64,000 nucleotides of DNA from Thamnaconus septentrionalis (taxonomy: Eukaryota; Chordata; Actinopteri; Tetraodontiformes; Monacanthidae): the NCBI GenBank assembly GCA_009823395.1, contig CM020515.1:11118989-11182988 (forward strand). Reading direction: 5' to 3'. Both the position numbers and the translations under genes were made by a program. Positions 1-19,355 of this stretch are shown one piece after another. Under the pieces are notes generated by a model. The model made no database searches. It worked only from the letters and a program-made list of their open reading frames with translations, and had not been told where the DNA came from. How positions within the stretch are numbered: the first letter of the stretch is position 1; every line of letters starts with the position of its first letter.

Positions 1-338
1 GTGTACACATGTGATCTTTTTTTTGCTACAACCATTCTATTGTTGGCAAAATTTGAACTTTAATAGACCAACAGTGTAAAATATTTAAATCAGATTCAAA
101 CGTTTATGATTTAAGGCCTTAGCCTATGTTCAGTCTAATCTGGTAAAACCTTTATTTTTGTTTTTTAAAAAGTGTTTCATGGATGTAAATAATGTAACGT
201 AATACATGTCCACCAGACAATAACTTGGAGATACTTTGCAAACATAAATGATGTATAATTATGTCAAGGACAAGAAATATGAAAACTTTGAAAGTATCAG
301 TACTTTGACAAAACCAGCAGCACAGAAATAGAACATCT

Positions 339-391
<53 letters not shown>

Positions 392-2184
392 GCACTTGAA
401 GTACCAGCCTACCATTAACAAGTATGGAAGAGGTGAGGAAACCAATCCTGGTCTGAGAGGTAGACGTGCCCTTTATGACATCACAGAGGGCCACTATACC
501 TTAGCTGACAGCTTCTAAAAAGCGAAGCCAAACGACAGAAAAAAAAAATTCTGGGGAGTTTACTGACAAAATAGAGGCACACGTTCTTGTTAGAAAACAC
601 CAGTGAAAATCGTGTAATGTGGATAGAAAGAAAGTTTAGACTCTTTAACTAATGTATCCTACCTAATCAGGGTAAACGTTTCAAATAATACGAGAGACAC
701 AGACTATGTGTGTCCCGGAAAAGCATCCGTGTAGTTCCAGGGCAGCAGCAGCAGCAGCGGAGTGCCATAATGTCGGGGCTCCATCATCAGAAGCAGCATC
801 CCACCACAAAAATGAGGAGGAGGGTGGGAAACTTGGGACGCCGATACCGTCACCGAAATGCCTACAAACACGTAGCGGTACTGCCCTGACAGCTGTGTTT
901 TTAGTGTGAGGGTGAGGACAACAGCATCTCTACCCTCCCACATACAACATAAATATTTCAGCCAAGCTGTCGAGACCATGGCCGAAATGCTTAAGCTAGT
1001 GACATCTCACTGCGCCCCGGTTGACGGGCGACTTGAAAGTTGCGATGCCGTGTTAGCGAGCAGCTGGCGACTGTCACATTGTTGGATCACGTCGGGGAGA
1101 CTGCGTCTGTCCCTGACAGGTGTTATACACCTGTACTAGAGGAAATGAATGAATAGCAAAGCGGTAAGTAGATGTGGTGGGAAAACGGGGCCACACGGCT
1201 CACCTTCAGTCCCGCCGCAGAAGTCTACAGCCCACGTCGAACGTCCATCACCGCCGGGAGCCGGGAACCGAGCAGCGGCAACCGGCTTCGTCCCAAACTC
1301 CTTTCTTCGGGGATTATCTCAGCTGTTACGAGCGGCAGGTTTGTTTGGTATCCTTGTGTTTTTCCGATACTGACACACCACACGTTTGACTGCTGCTCAT
1401 TCGACACCGAAAAAAATACACTTCCCATTTGAGTTTCAAAATAAGAGTCTCTATTTTCCAGACTGCCTGGCTACTACCTTGGTTTAAAGGCTGAATTCAT
1501 CCAACTTCCTGCACGTATTTGGCTGAGCAAGTCTACCTTGACAAGGAGCATCCCGGCCATCCCCTGGATATTGGTTGTTTCCGGATTTCACAAATCTTTT
1601 AGTATTCACGGAAATCAGCATATTCTTGAAGTTATTATCATATGTAAATGCTTTTTATTTAATTAACATCGACAAATACTTTATGGCCATTCAATCCGCG
1701 CCCATCTTTAAGGTATGACCTTTATCATCACAGTGATGTTTTTGATGTCACAAACACTTGAATGCAGTTGGTCCATCATCATCACCACAGCTGGAGTCAG
1801 ATCATCCTGTTGTACAGCTTCTGCAGGCTATTCCCAACTAGACATAAGAGTGGCCAGTTTTCGCTTTGGATATTTTAAAAACAAAGAAACACAAATCACA
1901 TTTCTTTTAAAATAAGAATGGAAAGAAAGCTTGAGAGATTTAATTTTATACAAAAAGCAAGACAGTATTCAGGGAACCACGCTCCCTCCCAAAAAAACAA
2001 AAAAACAAACTTTGTTTAAAAGACATATACAAACATGACCTAAAAAGAGAGTCAAACTCCAGTTTACAGTCAATGCAATTGTCACAATAGACGACTGGAT
2101 GAAATGAGGCAACGTTTCCACCATTGATGGAACATTAAAAAGGCACACAAAGTTCCTTTTGCTAAAATATTTAAGGTCAGTGCA
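1..2184. other. GAA 3' flank and GC-richer block
   Basis: No protein-coding gene is supported here. The right part is the likely 3' UTR of the minus-strand GAA gene; a minus-strand AATAAA lies at about 1654-1659. A GATA microsatellite sits near 340-390. The stretch 700-1400 is GC-richer with a short CAG run at about 745-758 and several overlapping short open frames on both strands, none resembling a known protein. A good plus-strand donor (GCG|GTAAGT) occurs at about 1163. It may be the 5' end of an untranslated transcript, but this is not demonstrated. Confidence 0.4.
340..390. repeat. (GATA)n microsatellite
   Basis: About 51 bp of uninterrupted TAGA/GATA units. It produces spurious Ile-Tyr-Leu-Ser repeat peptides on the opposite strand. 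Confidence 0.95.
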
Positions 2185-8803
<6,619 letters not shown>

Positions 8804-10587
8804 CTTCGGTTCAGTTAGGTGGGTCGGGACCGTGGATGTGGTCGGGCATATTAGCTAACTAGCTAGCTTTAAAGTACCACTAGCAGTTAGCTAACTAGCA
8901 TGCAACTGAGTCGCGCAGCGTCCGTGTTGCATTCCTTGACCACAGATCACCTGTCAGAACGGGTTAATATTTTAAAAGCAGAAGAGCCAGTAATTGTATA
9001 AATATGTACACATATAAAAACTAAGACATCACTTGAAACTTAGCCTTGGGACAACGGCGAGCAAGCGGACCAGGACAGTTGTCACTACCTTGACTTGCCC
9101 TCAAATTGTGTAATGTGTGACTTGTTTCGATTTATCTATAAATCGAAACCTATGCCACTATCAACTTACACATTCAGTGTCAATAACCAACTGAAGATAA
9201 ATAGACTACATCGTAATTTATTTGTTTAAATTCAACAGTAGTCGTCTAAAGGCAATGATTTGTAGTGATTGCTGTTCTGAAAGGTTATTATATAATATAC
9301 TTTCTGAAGTTGAAAAGTGATCCCAGTCAGTTTTCGTAATAAACACTTATTGAATTACATTGTTTCCGTACAATTCTAACGCTAAACTTGGTTTGATTGT
9401 TCGGGGCGTTTCGGGTGTCATGCACTGTCAGTAAAAACAACAAATGTTTATTGTACACAATTTTGACACTGGCTCTTAATACTTGGGAGTCTTATTTACT
9501 TTTCAGCTGTTCTCTTCAGGAGTCACCTCAATAATTATCGTTTATTCGGTTGCATTTAATGCTCTTCTTCAGCATTTTCTTGCAATTTTTCATACAATCA
9601 AATAAAAAAACAAAAACAAATATACATTAATAAATACAACTGCAATATTTCAGCTTAAGTTTTATATGGACAGTGACAGAATAGGAGTTATTAAAAAAAA
9701 AAAAAAAAAAAAAACTTAAGAGCTGACAACTGATGCTTTTCACACACTCTCACCCCAGAGTCAAGAGTGTCAAAAGGACAGTAAATAACATAAAACCAAC
9801 AGTGAAAGACTAAAAAGGACAAAAAGGATAAAGTCTCCAGGTTAAAAAAGATAAAAATCCCTTTTTAGAATACACAAATAGATAATCCATAAACAAATAT
9901 AAAAAAAAAAACAGTGTATCACAACTGAATAAATGACTACAGGTAGTTTATAAAAATAGATTGTCATAAAAAAAATATATTGTTGACACATATAATTGTT
10001 ATTTAATTATGAAAATGTACCACAATTTTCCTGCACTCGTGTATACAGGGGTGGACTGGCCATCGGGCATACCAGGCATCACACTGGTGTTTTGTTTTTT
10101 TTGTTTTTAAATAAATAACTTATCAGTTCTTAGTTGACGCCTTTAGTGTCAATAACCAAAAGACAACATTTTTATTTCCTATGTATTGAGTTTTTCCTTT
10201 GTTGTAAAGCACTTTGGGTACCTTTTTGGCAATTGTAAAGGGCTATAGAAATAAATTTTAATTGAACAACATTAACATGTTGATTCAATATAAAATTCAA
10301 ATACAATGGTCATTTTGAGGCAATGGTCACTTTTCTGTTCTGAAATGGTAAGGTTACATAATATGCAGCTTGATGTGGGCAAGAGGATTATTTGATGACA
10401 CTGTTTACTTACATTACACAGATATGTTTATATAGCAATAAATGATTCAATGATTTAATAATGTCCTATCAATTGGAATACACTTGACATTAATTATAAA
10501 TTGTACAAATAGTTGATAGCATAAGCAATGTCAAACACAACTCTGCAAAGACAAGACAAAACAAAACAAAAAATCCAAACTAGAAGG
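8804..10587. other. GAA promoter side and SAMD9-like 3' flank
   Basis: No coding sequence is supported. The first part is the GAA upstream/5' UTR region, with several copies of a GCTAACTAGC-like string at about 8850-8900. Around 10190-10262 is a fragment resembling a LINE 3' tail (an AAGCACTTTGGGT-like motif followed by an AATAAATTTTAATTGA end). At about 10047-10090 a GGGGTGGACTGGCC-like motif resembles the end of an hAT-type element. A poly-A run of about 21 bases lies near 9694-9714. The remainder is AT-rich sequence, including the likely 3' UTR of the minus-strand SAMD9-like gene. Confidence 0.4.
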
Positions 10588-13500
10588 TTAAGTTTTTACA
10601 ACTATGTTGTAGGCAACAGGACCTCTGAATGTAAACCCAAGGTAGAAAGTGATGTTTTCATTACCATGAGGGACTGAGAGGACATGAAGAGGCAGGATTC
10701 TGAAATTCTTTTTCTCTGGGCATTCAAGATACACGACTCCATCTTTAGTCCATCCAGAAACTGTTTTCAACATCTTGGCAAGCTCAGGCTTCTTCCACGC
10801 CTCACCACGAAACCACTTCATCCGCTTCTCTGAGGCTGAGAACCCCTTGAAGACACTTTCAAACTTTTTCTTGTGGACAAATTTATCCAAACCAATCCCA
10901 CTGCCCAGAAAAAAATGGGTGTAAATCCTTCTTTTCCTCTGAGGAAGGTCCTTCATCTTGTCCCTGTAGCCTTTATCCAGATCTTTGACAGCTGATTGCA
11001 CTATTTGATACTTTTTCTCTTTCTCTTGATCATTGTCATTATCCTCTGGCCAAAATAACAAGGTGAGCAAAAACAGGGCATTCGGTGAGCAATTCCTCTT
11101 GTTGCTTGGGAACTGATGACAAAGTGCTTGAAGGTCTTTTAGAGGCACCAAATTTTTATTCTGTGGTGACAAACAGTTAAGAGTAATCTGGGTAAAGATA
11201 TAATTGATAATATCCCTTTGGCTACACTTTGCCCTTTTTAGATTGCTTGGGTAAAGAGAAAGGATAGTTTCCAAAATGTATTGCATCCCTCTGGTCTGTC
11301 AGCTTTGAGAGGATGGAGGTAATGTTTCCCCCACCAAGATGATAGATGATCATGCGTTTCTTGAAGGGAGTGAGACTGAAAGGGACTGACTGCTCCAGTT
11401 TTTTCAACGTATTAGCATAAACTTCACTGAAGTACCTCCATATTCTGCAGACCTCTTTGCCAGCCATGCCAGTGGTTGGCCAATCTTCTCCTCAATACTC
11501 TCATGGGTTTCCTCTTCATCTGCAACAATATCTGTCTGAAAGTAACTCAGGTCTTCTGAAATCCATTCCAAGGCATTTTGCATTGTTTGGTGAAGCCTTT
11601 TCAAACCACCATGAAAGGGTTGCCAGGCCTCCTCAACCTCCTTTGGAATGTAATCTGTTGTCAGGTACTTCATAAATTCTGCATGGCCATTGTTTTTTTC
11701 TGCAAAAGCATCCATTGATGAAATCAGTTTTAGGAGACCCATCCAACCTCAACCTCAGAAAAATAGCCTGAGTTGTTTACATCCTCCCTGTCTGCATCAG
11801 CTGCTTTCTCACATTCATGAAAACATTCCAGGGCTGTTAGTGCAGTTTCCACAGCATCTGCCATATTATGTGCTGTCTTTGGCAGACTTTGATTGTCAAA
11901 TGCCTTGCATTTTGATTGGAACCATTTTTATAAACCTGCCCTTTTGTGTCCAGTATGTAAGAATTGTTTGGCTGCTTTTGAGCTGCTGTCTCTGCCCAAA
12001 TTTTTGCTTCCTCAAACCTCTCGTAAGTGTAATAAAGGCGAGCAAGTTGCTGAGCAACAAGTGCGTCTTGATGGAACCGCTGGAAAGCTTCCTTGAGTAA
12101 CTCAATAGCTGTATCTGGGCTATTCTCTTTTTTACACACTTGCTCGATTAAAGGAGAGAACAAACTATCATATTTGTCACCTTTGCTTGATTTGTGATCT
12201 TCTAAGAAACAGTGCTCCTCAAATGTAGCAGATACTCATCTCTTCCAAATCTATGCTCAAACAGCAGATCTTCACGCAAGAAATTCATTGCCAAACAACT
12301 TTGGGTATTTTCTTTCCCAAGGAGCTGTAGAAGTATTTCTTTTGCAACAAGAGGATGAATTATTCTGATTGAATTAATGTGGGTCTTTTCATCCCTGAGG
12401 TGCAAGAAGACCATTTTAGCCTGGGGACCGAGTGATTTCTCAAACTCATGCTGGTGAAATCTTTCCAAGTGGAAGGTTAAGGAAAGAAAAGCTTCGCAGT
12501 GAGACTGAGAAATGAAAGAGTTTGGGACATAAGTGTTGAGCAGAGCCACATAAAGAATGAGGCGGGTGACACAGATTGATGGTCAATGTCTTGAAGCAAA
12601 TTTGTTACAAACTCCTGAATGTATTTAACATCAAATTCTTTGCTCATCAAAATAAATGTGAGGATGAATTCAGGTTCATACTGTTGCTCTAGGACATGTA
12701 GCTTTTCAGAAAACTTTTTTTTCTCTTGGCCAGACAATTTGTGAGTGACGGAAACATTCAGCAATGGAGACTCTTTGCATTTTTTCTCTGGATTGTGAGA
12801 TCGTCTGCAGCTCAACAAAATGAAACACAAAGTTCCATTTTGAATTTGTTTAGTGTTTATAGCAACTTCTAGCTCATTCCTTAGATCATCCAGGTACTCT
12901 TTGTCTTGGTCTTCAATGAGAAGCAGCACAGGCAGACATCTCTGTGGGTCTTTTTCTTCATATTCTCTCAGTTCAACTGCATGTCGAGCAACATCACCAA
13001 CTGAGTAAGATGCTTTCACAACTGCACACCTTATTTCTCTCCTGTTGTTCCACAGCAGCTGCCTCGCCACAGTGCTTCCACCACTTCCTGGATGGTGGTA
13101 GATGGTTATACGGTCAACCGGGCTTTGAACTACACTCGATCTCAATGCACTGTTGAGAAGTTTGGAGAGTTCATCATAAGCATCTCTTTTAATTACCTCT
13201 CCAACATGGCCATGGTCAGCAAGCCAAAAATTCAACCAGTTTACTTTGCCACCATGGTAGAACTTTTGCTCAATGTTTGCCTTTTCCTCACTGATAAAAT
13301 CTTCACTCGTTTCATCACAGTGGTTTACTGTTACAATTTCCAATGAATACATCTGTTCCTCTAAGTGTGTTTCAAGAAGACATGTCCCTTTGACATAAAC
13401 AGGCAGGTGTTTACTGGTTAATGTTGTTACGGGTTGTATTTGCTGCAGAGTTGCATCAACGTGACTCATTTTCATTCCTACAACACTGCAATTGTTCAGA

Positions 13501-15780
13501 GTTTCTGTTCCGCATGACCCTTCTGCAAAGCTCTGCCATTTCTCAAAATATTTTTCCGATTCACAGATGCAGATGATGTCTTCGTGGCCATTCATGTCAG
13601 TGAAAAATTCATTAAAGGTATGCAACAATGGTTTCTCAACTGGTGATGTCAGAAGAAAAATGACTTGAAAAGTCCCTTTTGGCAAAATTTGCTTACAGAT
13701 CAGGGAAACGCATTCCCGCAGGAAAGTCATTTTTGTCTTTATCCATGTCATCTCATCACATTGACTTTCATCTCCTTTGAAGTCACTGCGGCCATTGCAA
13801 AAGATCCAACTGGTTTGCTCAAACAAATGCATGTGGATCGTGAATTCCAGGACTGTCTTGTCACCACACATTCTATAGTCTTGCGGGAAATGCATATTTG
13901 CTGCATGACATTCAAGGTATCGACTGCAGAGACCAGAGACCTTTGAGTCAGGGTCAAAATCAAACACACAGAATAAGTTCATGTTTAGCAGCCAGTTAAC
14001 ACTGTTCAGGTCTTCTGGTTTGAATTTGTTTGTGACAAGTATAAACCACTTCTCCTTCTCAATTAATTTCTTCCCACTTGTCATGAACATTTTCAGTTTC
14101 CTTCCAAGATCTTGACAATTGTCAGGGGAAAAAAGGAATTGAGTTTTTTTCTGCTTCCTCTCTTTGAGCATCTCGATCTTTAACACGCTGATAAAAATCA
14201 CCCAGGTCTTGTTCATTCACTGGCTCTGTTTTTGAACCCACCCTGCGGAGAATTGCCTGTTTCTCAAATTCCACTTTGTTAGCCGACTCTTTGAAATTTG
14301 GCAGTCGTACAGCATACACCTTATTTTTAACTATGCTGATCAACGGCACAATGTCAACCTCCACCACAAAGCTCTTTTCTGTACCATGTTTGTCCATGAC
14401 CTCAATGAACCTCGGTGGTCGCACACACTGGCGGACATGTTCAGCGTCTGAATGGACACTCCGTTCGGTATAGTCCAAAGCATCCACATAAATGTCCCTT
14501 TCTTTCACAGGGACACCAATAATCTCACCATGCACATATGCTGTCTTCTCCTTGCTGTCCACCACACCAAAATGTATTGTACCATTTGATCTGATATTCA
14601 TGCATCCAATTGCAAATTTGAGGACCTCTTTGGCAAACTTAGCTTGGAGCCTTGTCCGATCTAAATCAGCAGCCACTGTAAAAGATTTGTATTCATGGCA
14701 TGGGGATATCAGGTCAAAAGCCCCTGACTCAGGTTGCATTACTCCATGTTTGACATAAATGAAATCAGCCGCTTCTTGATCAAAAGGCCGTGGTCTGCAG
14801 TCTTCCTTTGACGTCAGCACACACTGTTCCAGGGTGTCTTTGGTCTCCTTTTGTGTATTTTGATCTTTCAAAACATTCTTTGTTGGAAGACCCTCACTTG
14901 TCTTAACAGAGCATGTAACTGATTCCTCGTTAATATCTTTTTTATCCAACTTGGTCTTTTTACCACTGGAAGCCTTGTTCTTTTCTTGATGCTTTTGCTT
15001 GGAATTAATGAGCTCATCTCTTTTTTGAATGATTAAATGGGCAGGACCTAATTTCATCCCAAACCTTTCCATAAGAAAGTCCACTGTCAGTGCAAGAAGA
15101 CTTTGTCCATCTACTTCTTCATCATAGAGTTTCTTTATGTAGGGCTCTTTGACTCCAATAGAACTTAGCCATGTGCTTACTTGAGATTCAGTCCAGTCCT
15201 TGGGTGGCTGTTCCTGTTCTTCAGCTGTATTATGTGGAGAAAAAAGCAAAAGAAAAAAAATCCTTTAAAGTCAAGTATTTGTTTCTTTTCCGTTGATCCT
15301 TGTGGGAATCACATATAGTAGAAATGATTCACATATTTTATTTGGCATAATCTCACATCAGATGCCTTTCCTGAGCCAAACTTTTAAATAAAATAAAAAA
15401 GGTCAACCCTGTTCCTTCAGTTTGCCACTCCCTCTCGTACCCTAACATCCTCCTCTTCCCTCCACCCATCTCACCACCATGGAAGCAGAGCCTTCAGCTG
15501 CTGCTCCCAGGCTCTGAAAAAAAAAAATTACACTTGTGTGTATACTGTTGATTTCTCCAGAGGTTTTTTTGTTTGTTTTTATTTATTTTATGTTGACCTT
15601 AAGCACTAGGTAGGATCAAAAGTCGGACCACTGTCAAGGCAGACACAATACCAAGAGGTCACTGTTACTGCCTAAAATTCAAATACATACTAGGCAAAAA
15701 TCCTACTAAACAACAATGCTCATGTTACTTGTGCATATGGAAATAAATGTTGACAAAAAACTGTCTCTTTACTTACCCAT
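10588..15780 (-). pseudogene. SAMD9/SAMD9L-like gene with multiple frameshifts
   Basis: SAMD9 and SAMD9L are large cytosolic, interferon-linked restriction and growth-control proteins, normally with one main coding exon. Start codon 15778-15780 lies in a tiny exon (15777-15802) whose ATG-G donor joins in phase to the main exon at 15224, giving an MAEEQ... start. Domains in order: SAM (about 15000-15200), charged linker, AlbA_2/Schlafen-like fold (about 14200-14750), P-loop NTPase with Walker A HPGSGGSTVAR (about 13075), TPR-like helices (about 11950-12160), and an OB-fold-like C-terminus ending at stop 10588. The frame is broken near 14145, 12575, 12215, 11927, 11740, 11430 and 11290. Each break is a one-base shift, two of them at A/T homopolymers (14144-14150, 11925-11929), and protein similarity continues in the next frame. 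I see no in-frame nonsense codon between breaks. It is either a recent pseudogene or a gene carrying indel errors in this assembly. Reconstructed length (about 1500 codons) fits the family. Confidence 0.8.
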
Positions 15781-15884
15781 AATGTTCCCTGTCACTTTTC
15801 TCCTGCAAAAGAAAATGTTAAGTGTTTTCATTTAGTTAACGGTAGGAGGGAGGTTGTTATGACATGACAACATCAATCTCTTAC

Positions 15885-15968
15885 TTGTCTTCATGTCAGG
15901 CAGCAAAACAAGAGTTTGGTAGTGTGGGGTGGTCCAGCTGGTGAGCAGTCAGTAGGCAGCAGATCACA
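15885..15968 (-). other. Probable 5' UTR exon of the SAMD9-like gene
   Basis: The minus strand shows a canonical acceptor (CTCTCTGCAG before 15968) and donor (ACAA|GTAAGAG after 15885). The next minus-strand exon is the small start-codon exon at 15777-15802, so this is probably an upstream untranslated exon. The assignment rests on splice signals only. Confidence 0.45.
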
Positions 15969-17020
15969 CTGCAGAGAGAATCAAACATAACTTAAAGAGC
16001 TAATTTCACACAGTTCCATGACTCACATTTATCTCCCATCATAGACTCATTTTTGCTTAATGTATGACCTTGTCACCATGAGTTGTCTTTCACTATAAAG
16101 ACAACCACAAGTTTTGATCCATGCAGTTTGTAATCTTCAATCAATATTTTGATTCGTCCCAAGAGGACGAATTTACCAATTGTGATGCAAAAATGTAGAG
16201 TAGCACAAAAAGTATGCATCTTTTAATAACATGAATACATAATACAACTTCTTAATTCTTAATAAGAAAGAAAACGACAACGACGCAATACTTAAGTCAA
16301 TGAAACAATAAAATGGTTGAGCAATAAACTACCTATTCCTTTTAGGCTAAAGTTTAGTTGCGTGTTTTAGCAGCAGACAGTACGTAGCAATGTTTAAAAT
16401 TTAACTTTAATTTATTGTCATTGTACAGAGTACAACGAAAGTTAAATGTGCCTTCCTTCGGTGCTTCTGTATTAATTAAAAAAAAGAAAAGAAAAGCAAA
16501 TAATACTAAAAACCATAATCAAAATGACAACACACATACAACATTCACATTGTGCAGTTATTGCACTGTTCACCTTCTGTCCTGGTGTTCAGAAACATCC
16601 CAGTTAGTGGACTCGAAGCAGTACTGCAGCATCTCAGAGGAACCCTCAGGCCAGGTTTTCACACTTCTGGATGTGATGGAAGCCCTCTGCTTGAGGGGGA
16701 TGTACGCTGGAATTATTAACAGGGCAGGTGGTCTGACCAACACAGATGTGGAAGTGACTTTGTACGGTAGCCCCTCTTTACCTTAGAGTAGACCTTGTCT
16801 CCAATGTGTTTCCCCCCTGGTGGTACATTTAACATGCTGGTGGAGTTTTAGCACCAATTGCTTTAAATCAGCACGGTTAAAGTTTCCAGCAATGATTTGA
16901 ACTGCCTCGGGGAACGAGTTTTGCTGGCTGCTGATTACACCATGCAAGTGTTGCCAGGGCCGAGCTAGCGTTAGCACCCTGTATGTAATCTGGTAATTTT
17001 AACTGTAGGACATAACCAGC
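15969..17020. other. Intergenic, no gene seen
   Basis: Upstream flank of the SAMD9-like gene. Short open frames at 16415-16786 and 16783-16977 lack splice logic or recognisable similarity. I see nothing else that can be supported. Confidence 0.4.
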
Positions 17021-17024
17021 TACA

Positions 17025-18430
17025 CTCTAGCAGACACTCGCTTTCTGCTTGATTTGTGTACACCAGGTATTACGGTAACCGCTAACTGCTTCGCACAATG
17101 GCAGTGGAAGAGAGAGAAGCGTGTCTCTGTACTGGATTTCAGATTAATATTTCTGAAAAATTCCGAGTTTTCACTCCATAATTCTACTGCAGGCTGCTAG
17201 TACATCATCCCAGGATGCTCCACAATAATTTTCATAAAATTCTGATGTAGCATTTCAAAATAAAAATCATCCAAAAATGTGATTTTATTGTTTTATTGTA
17301 CTGGATTTCAGATTAACATTTCTGAAAGATTCCTAGTTTTCACTCCATGATTCCACTGCAGACTGGTAGTACACCTCCCCAGGATGCTCCACAATAATTT
17401 TCAGACATTTCTGATGTAGCATTTCAAAATAAAGTTCATCCAAAAATGTGATTTTAATGTTGTACTGTACTGGATTTCAGATTTATTTTTCTGAAAAATT
17501 CCTAGTTTTCACTCCATGATTCCACCGCAGGCTGGTAGTACACCTCCCCAGGATGCTTCACAATAATTGTCATAAAATTCTGATGTAGCATTTCAAAGTA
17601 AAGTTCATCCAAAAATGTCATTTTAATGTTGTATTGTACTGGATTTCGGAGTTAATTTTTCTGAAAAATTCCTAGTTTTCACGCCATGATTTCACCGCAG
17701 GCTGGTAGTACACCTCCCCAGGATTCTCCACAGATTTATTTTTCTGAAAAATTCCTAGTTTTCACTCCATGATTCCACCGCAGGCTGGTAGTACACCTCC
17801 CCAGGATGCTTCACAATAATTGTCATAAAATTCTGATGTAGCATTTCAAAGTAAAGTTCATCCAAAAATATCATTTTAATGTTGTATTGTACTGGATTTC
17901 GGAGTTAATTTTTCTGAAAAATTCCTAGTTTTCACGCCATGATTTCACCGCAGGCTGGTAGTACACCTCCCCAGGATTCTCCACAGTAATTTTCAGACAT
18001 TTCTGCTACATCAGAAATGTCTGAAAATTTCAAAATAAAGTTCATCCAAAAATGTGATTTTATTGTACTGCACAGGATTTCAGATTCATTTTTGGATGAA
18101 CTTTATTCAGCCTGCGGTGGAATCATGGTGTGAAAACTCGGAATTTTCCAGAAATATTCATCTGAAATCCAGTACAGTAAAACAATAAAATCACATTTTT
18201 GGATGAATTTTACTTTGAAATGCTACATCAGAATTTTATGAAAATTATTGTGGAGCATCCTGGGATGATGTATTAGCAGCCTGCAGTGGAATCATGGAGT
18301 GAAAACTCGGAATTTTTCAGAAATATTAATCTGAAATCCAGTACAGAGACACGCTTCTCCCTCCGCCAACGGAACAGTTACCGTAATACCTGGTGTACAC
18401 GTAGCCAGCAATAAGTGGTGTCTGCTAGCT
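17025..18430. mobile_element. Fold-back element: long inverted arms plus tandem units
   Basis: The left arm (about 17025-17290) is repeated in reverse complement as the right arm (about 18130-18430). Both outer ends share CTAGCAGACAC, followed by a matching GTGTACACCAGGTATTACGG block and the AGAAGCGTGTCTCTGTACTGG block. Between the arms is a tandem array of units of about 168 bp, each beginning near GTACTGGATTTC (about 17130, 17296, 17464, 17634, 17888, 18060), so the arms themselves are outward array units in opposite orientation. No coding capacity is visible. This looks like a fold-back or Tc1/hAT-type non-autonomous DNA element, or a satellite-derived palindrome. The family is unknown to me. 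Confidence 0.8.
17482..17985. repeat. 252-bp tandem duplication inside the fold-back element
   Basis: The segment of about 17482-17733 is repeated almost perfectly at about 17734-17985, including the variants ATGCTTCACAATAATTGTC and the GTACTGGATTTCGGAG start. It spans one and a half of the ~168-bp units, so it arose after the basic array, probably by unequal exchange or replication slippage. Confidence 0.8.
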
Positions 18431-18742
18431 CGAACGCTTTTGCCGAACTGTTGGCTGGCTTGACCGCAGTACCAGCTACTTAACTATTTCCGTCAATGAA
18501 CGGACATCATTGAACATCAAACGCACTCAATGCCGGAATCTCCCCACTACAAAATCCAGTTCCATGGCAATTTCAAATTAAACAGTTTATAAACATCTCG
18601 CTCAATGATCTAGCAACGGCAGTGGATAGCGCCACAAAATACATTCATGACTGCTGATACAAGTCAGGTAAGCTTCTTCCCTTCCCTTGTTCTTACCTGA
18701 AAGAACTGCAGAATACACTCCTTTAGATAGGCAAAAATAACA

Positions 18743-19355
18743 ATGACTACAACAATGCGCTTGAGAAACGCACCCGTAAAAGTACGGAAATGTATCCGCC
18801 ACATTCACGCTCCCAGTCAAAAGATTCCTCCGAAACTACTGCGGCTGCGCGGTCCGCTGAGTTTCATTTCTGATAAATGGAAGGTACGTTTTCCGTTTTC
18901 GGGCCACATCCAGCATCTCACTTTTCCCGAAAAGCATAATTTCTGTTTCTTTTTCCTCTCAATGAACAACCAAATTACCTTTGGACATCAATCACAGAAA
19001 AACAAACAAACAAACAAACAAACAAACCGCAAACTGCTTGGTACCATTAGTATCTCTTAAAAAAGGTGCTGATACTAAATACACTTGGAAAAAAAAAAAA
19101 AAAAAGAAGTCTATCTGATTATTCATTACTGGCATTTGTGATCAATAATCTTAATAAAATATTTAGCCTTTGAACTCTGAAACTTGTTTACCGTCTTCCA
19201 TGCAGCGCTCTGAGAAGCAGGAAGAGACTGAACTGATTGAACTGGCCTGTCAGGAAGCTCAGCTGCAAAGAGAACTCGACTTACTTCTGCTTTGTAAAAA
19301 TAATAATAATAATACTTCCTTGTGGGTTGAATTGTCTTTACTTCAACATTGGTGA
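18743..19355 (+). CDS. Small two-exon gene candidate, 96 codons, unidentified
   Basis: I do not recognise this protein. Exon 1 is 18743-18883 (47 codons), preceded by an in-frame TAG 15 bases upstream that fixes the ATG, and ends in TGGAAG|GTACGT. Exon 2 is 19206-19355, with acceptor CTTCCATGCAG and phase 0, ending in TGA. A polyadenylation signal AATAAA follows at 19369-19374. Exon 1 encodes a strongly basic segment (many Lys/Arg, with RLRGPLSFISDKWK at the end). Exon 2 starts with an acidic, heptad-like helix (EKQEETELIELACQEAQLQRE) and then a low-complexity Asn run. Basic N-terminus plus short coiled coil suits a small nuclear or complex-subunit protein, but that is inference. It lies on the opposite strand to its large neighbours, between SAMD9-like and ERN1. 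Confidence 0.5.

Noticed and set aside
152..494. Open frames with Ile-Tyr-Leu-Ser repeats on the minus strand
   Set aside because: They are translations of the GATA microsatellite and lack similarity or splice context.
704..1432. Several overlapping short open frames in the GC-richer block
   Set aside because: Frames on both strands overlap without conserved motifs, as expected by chance in GC-rich DNA.
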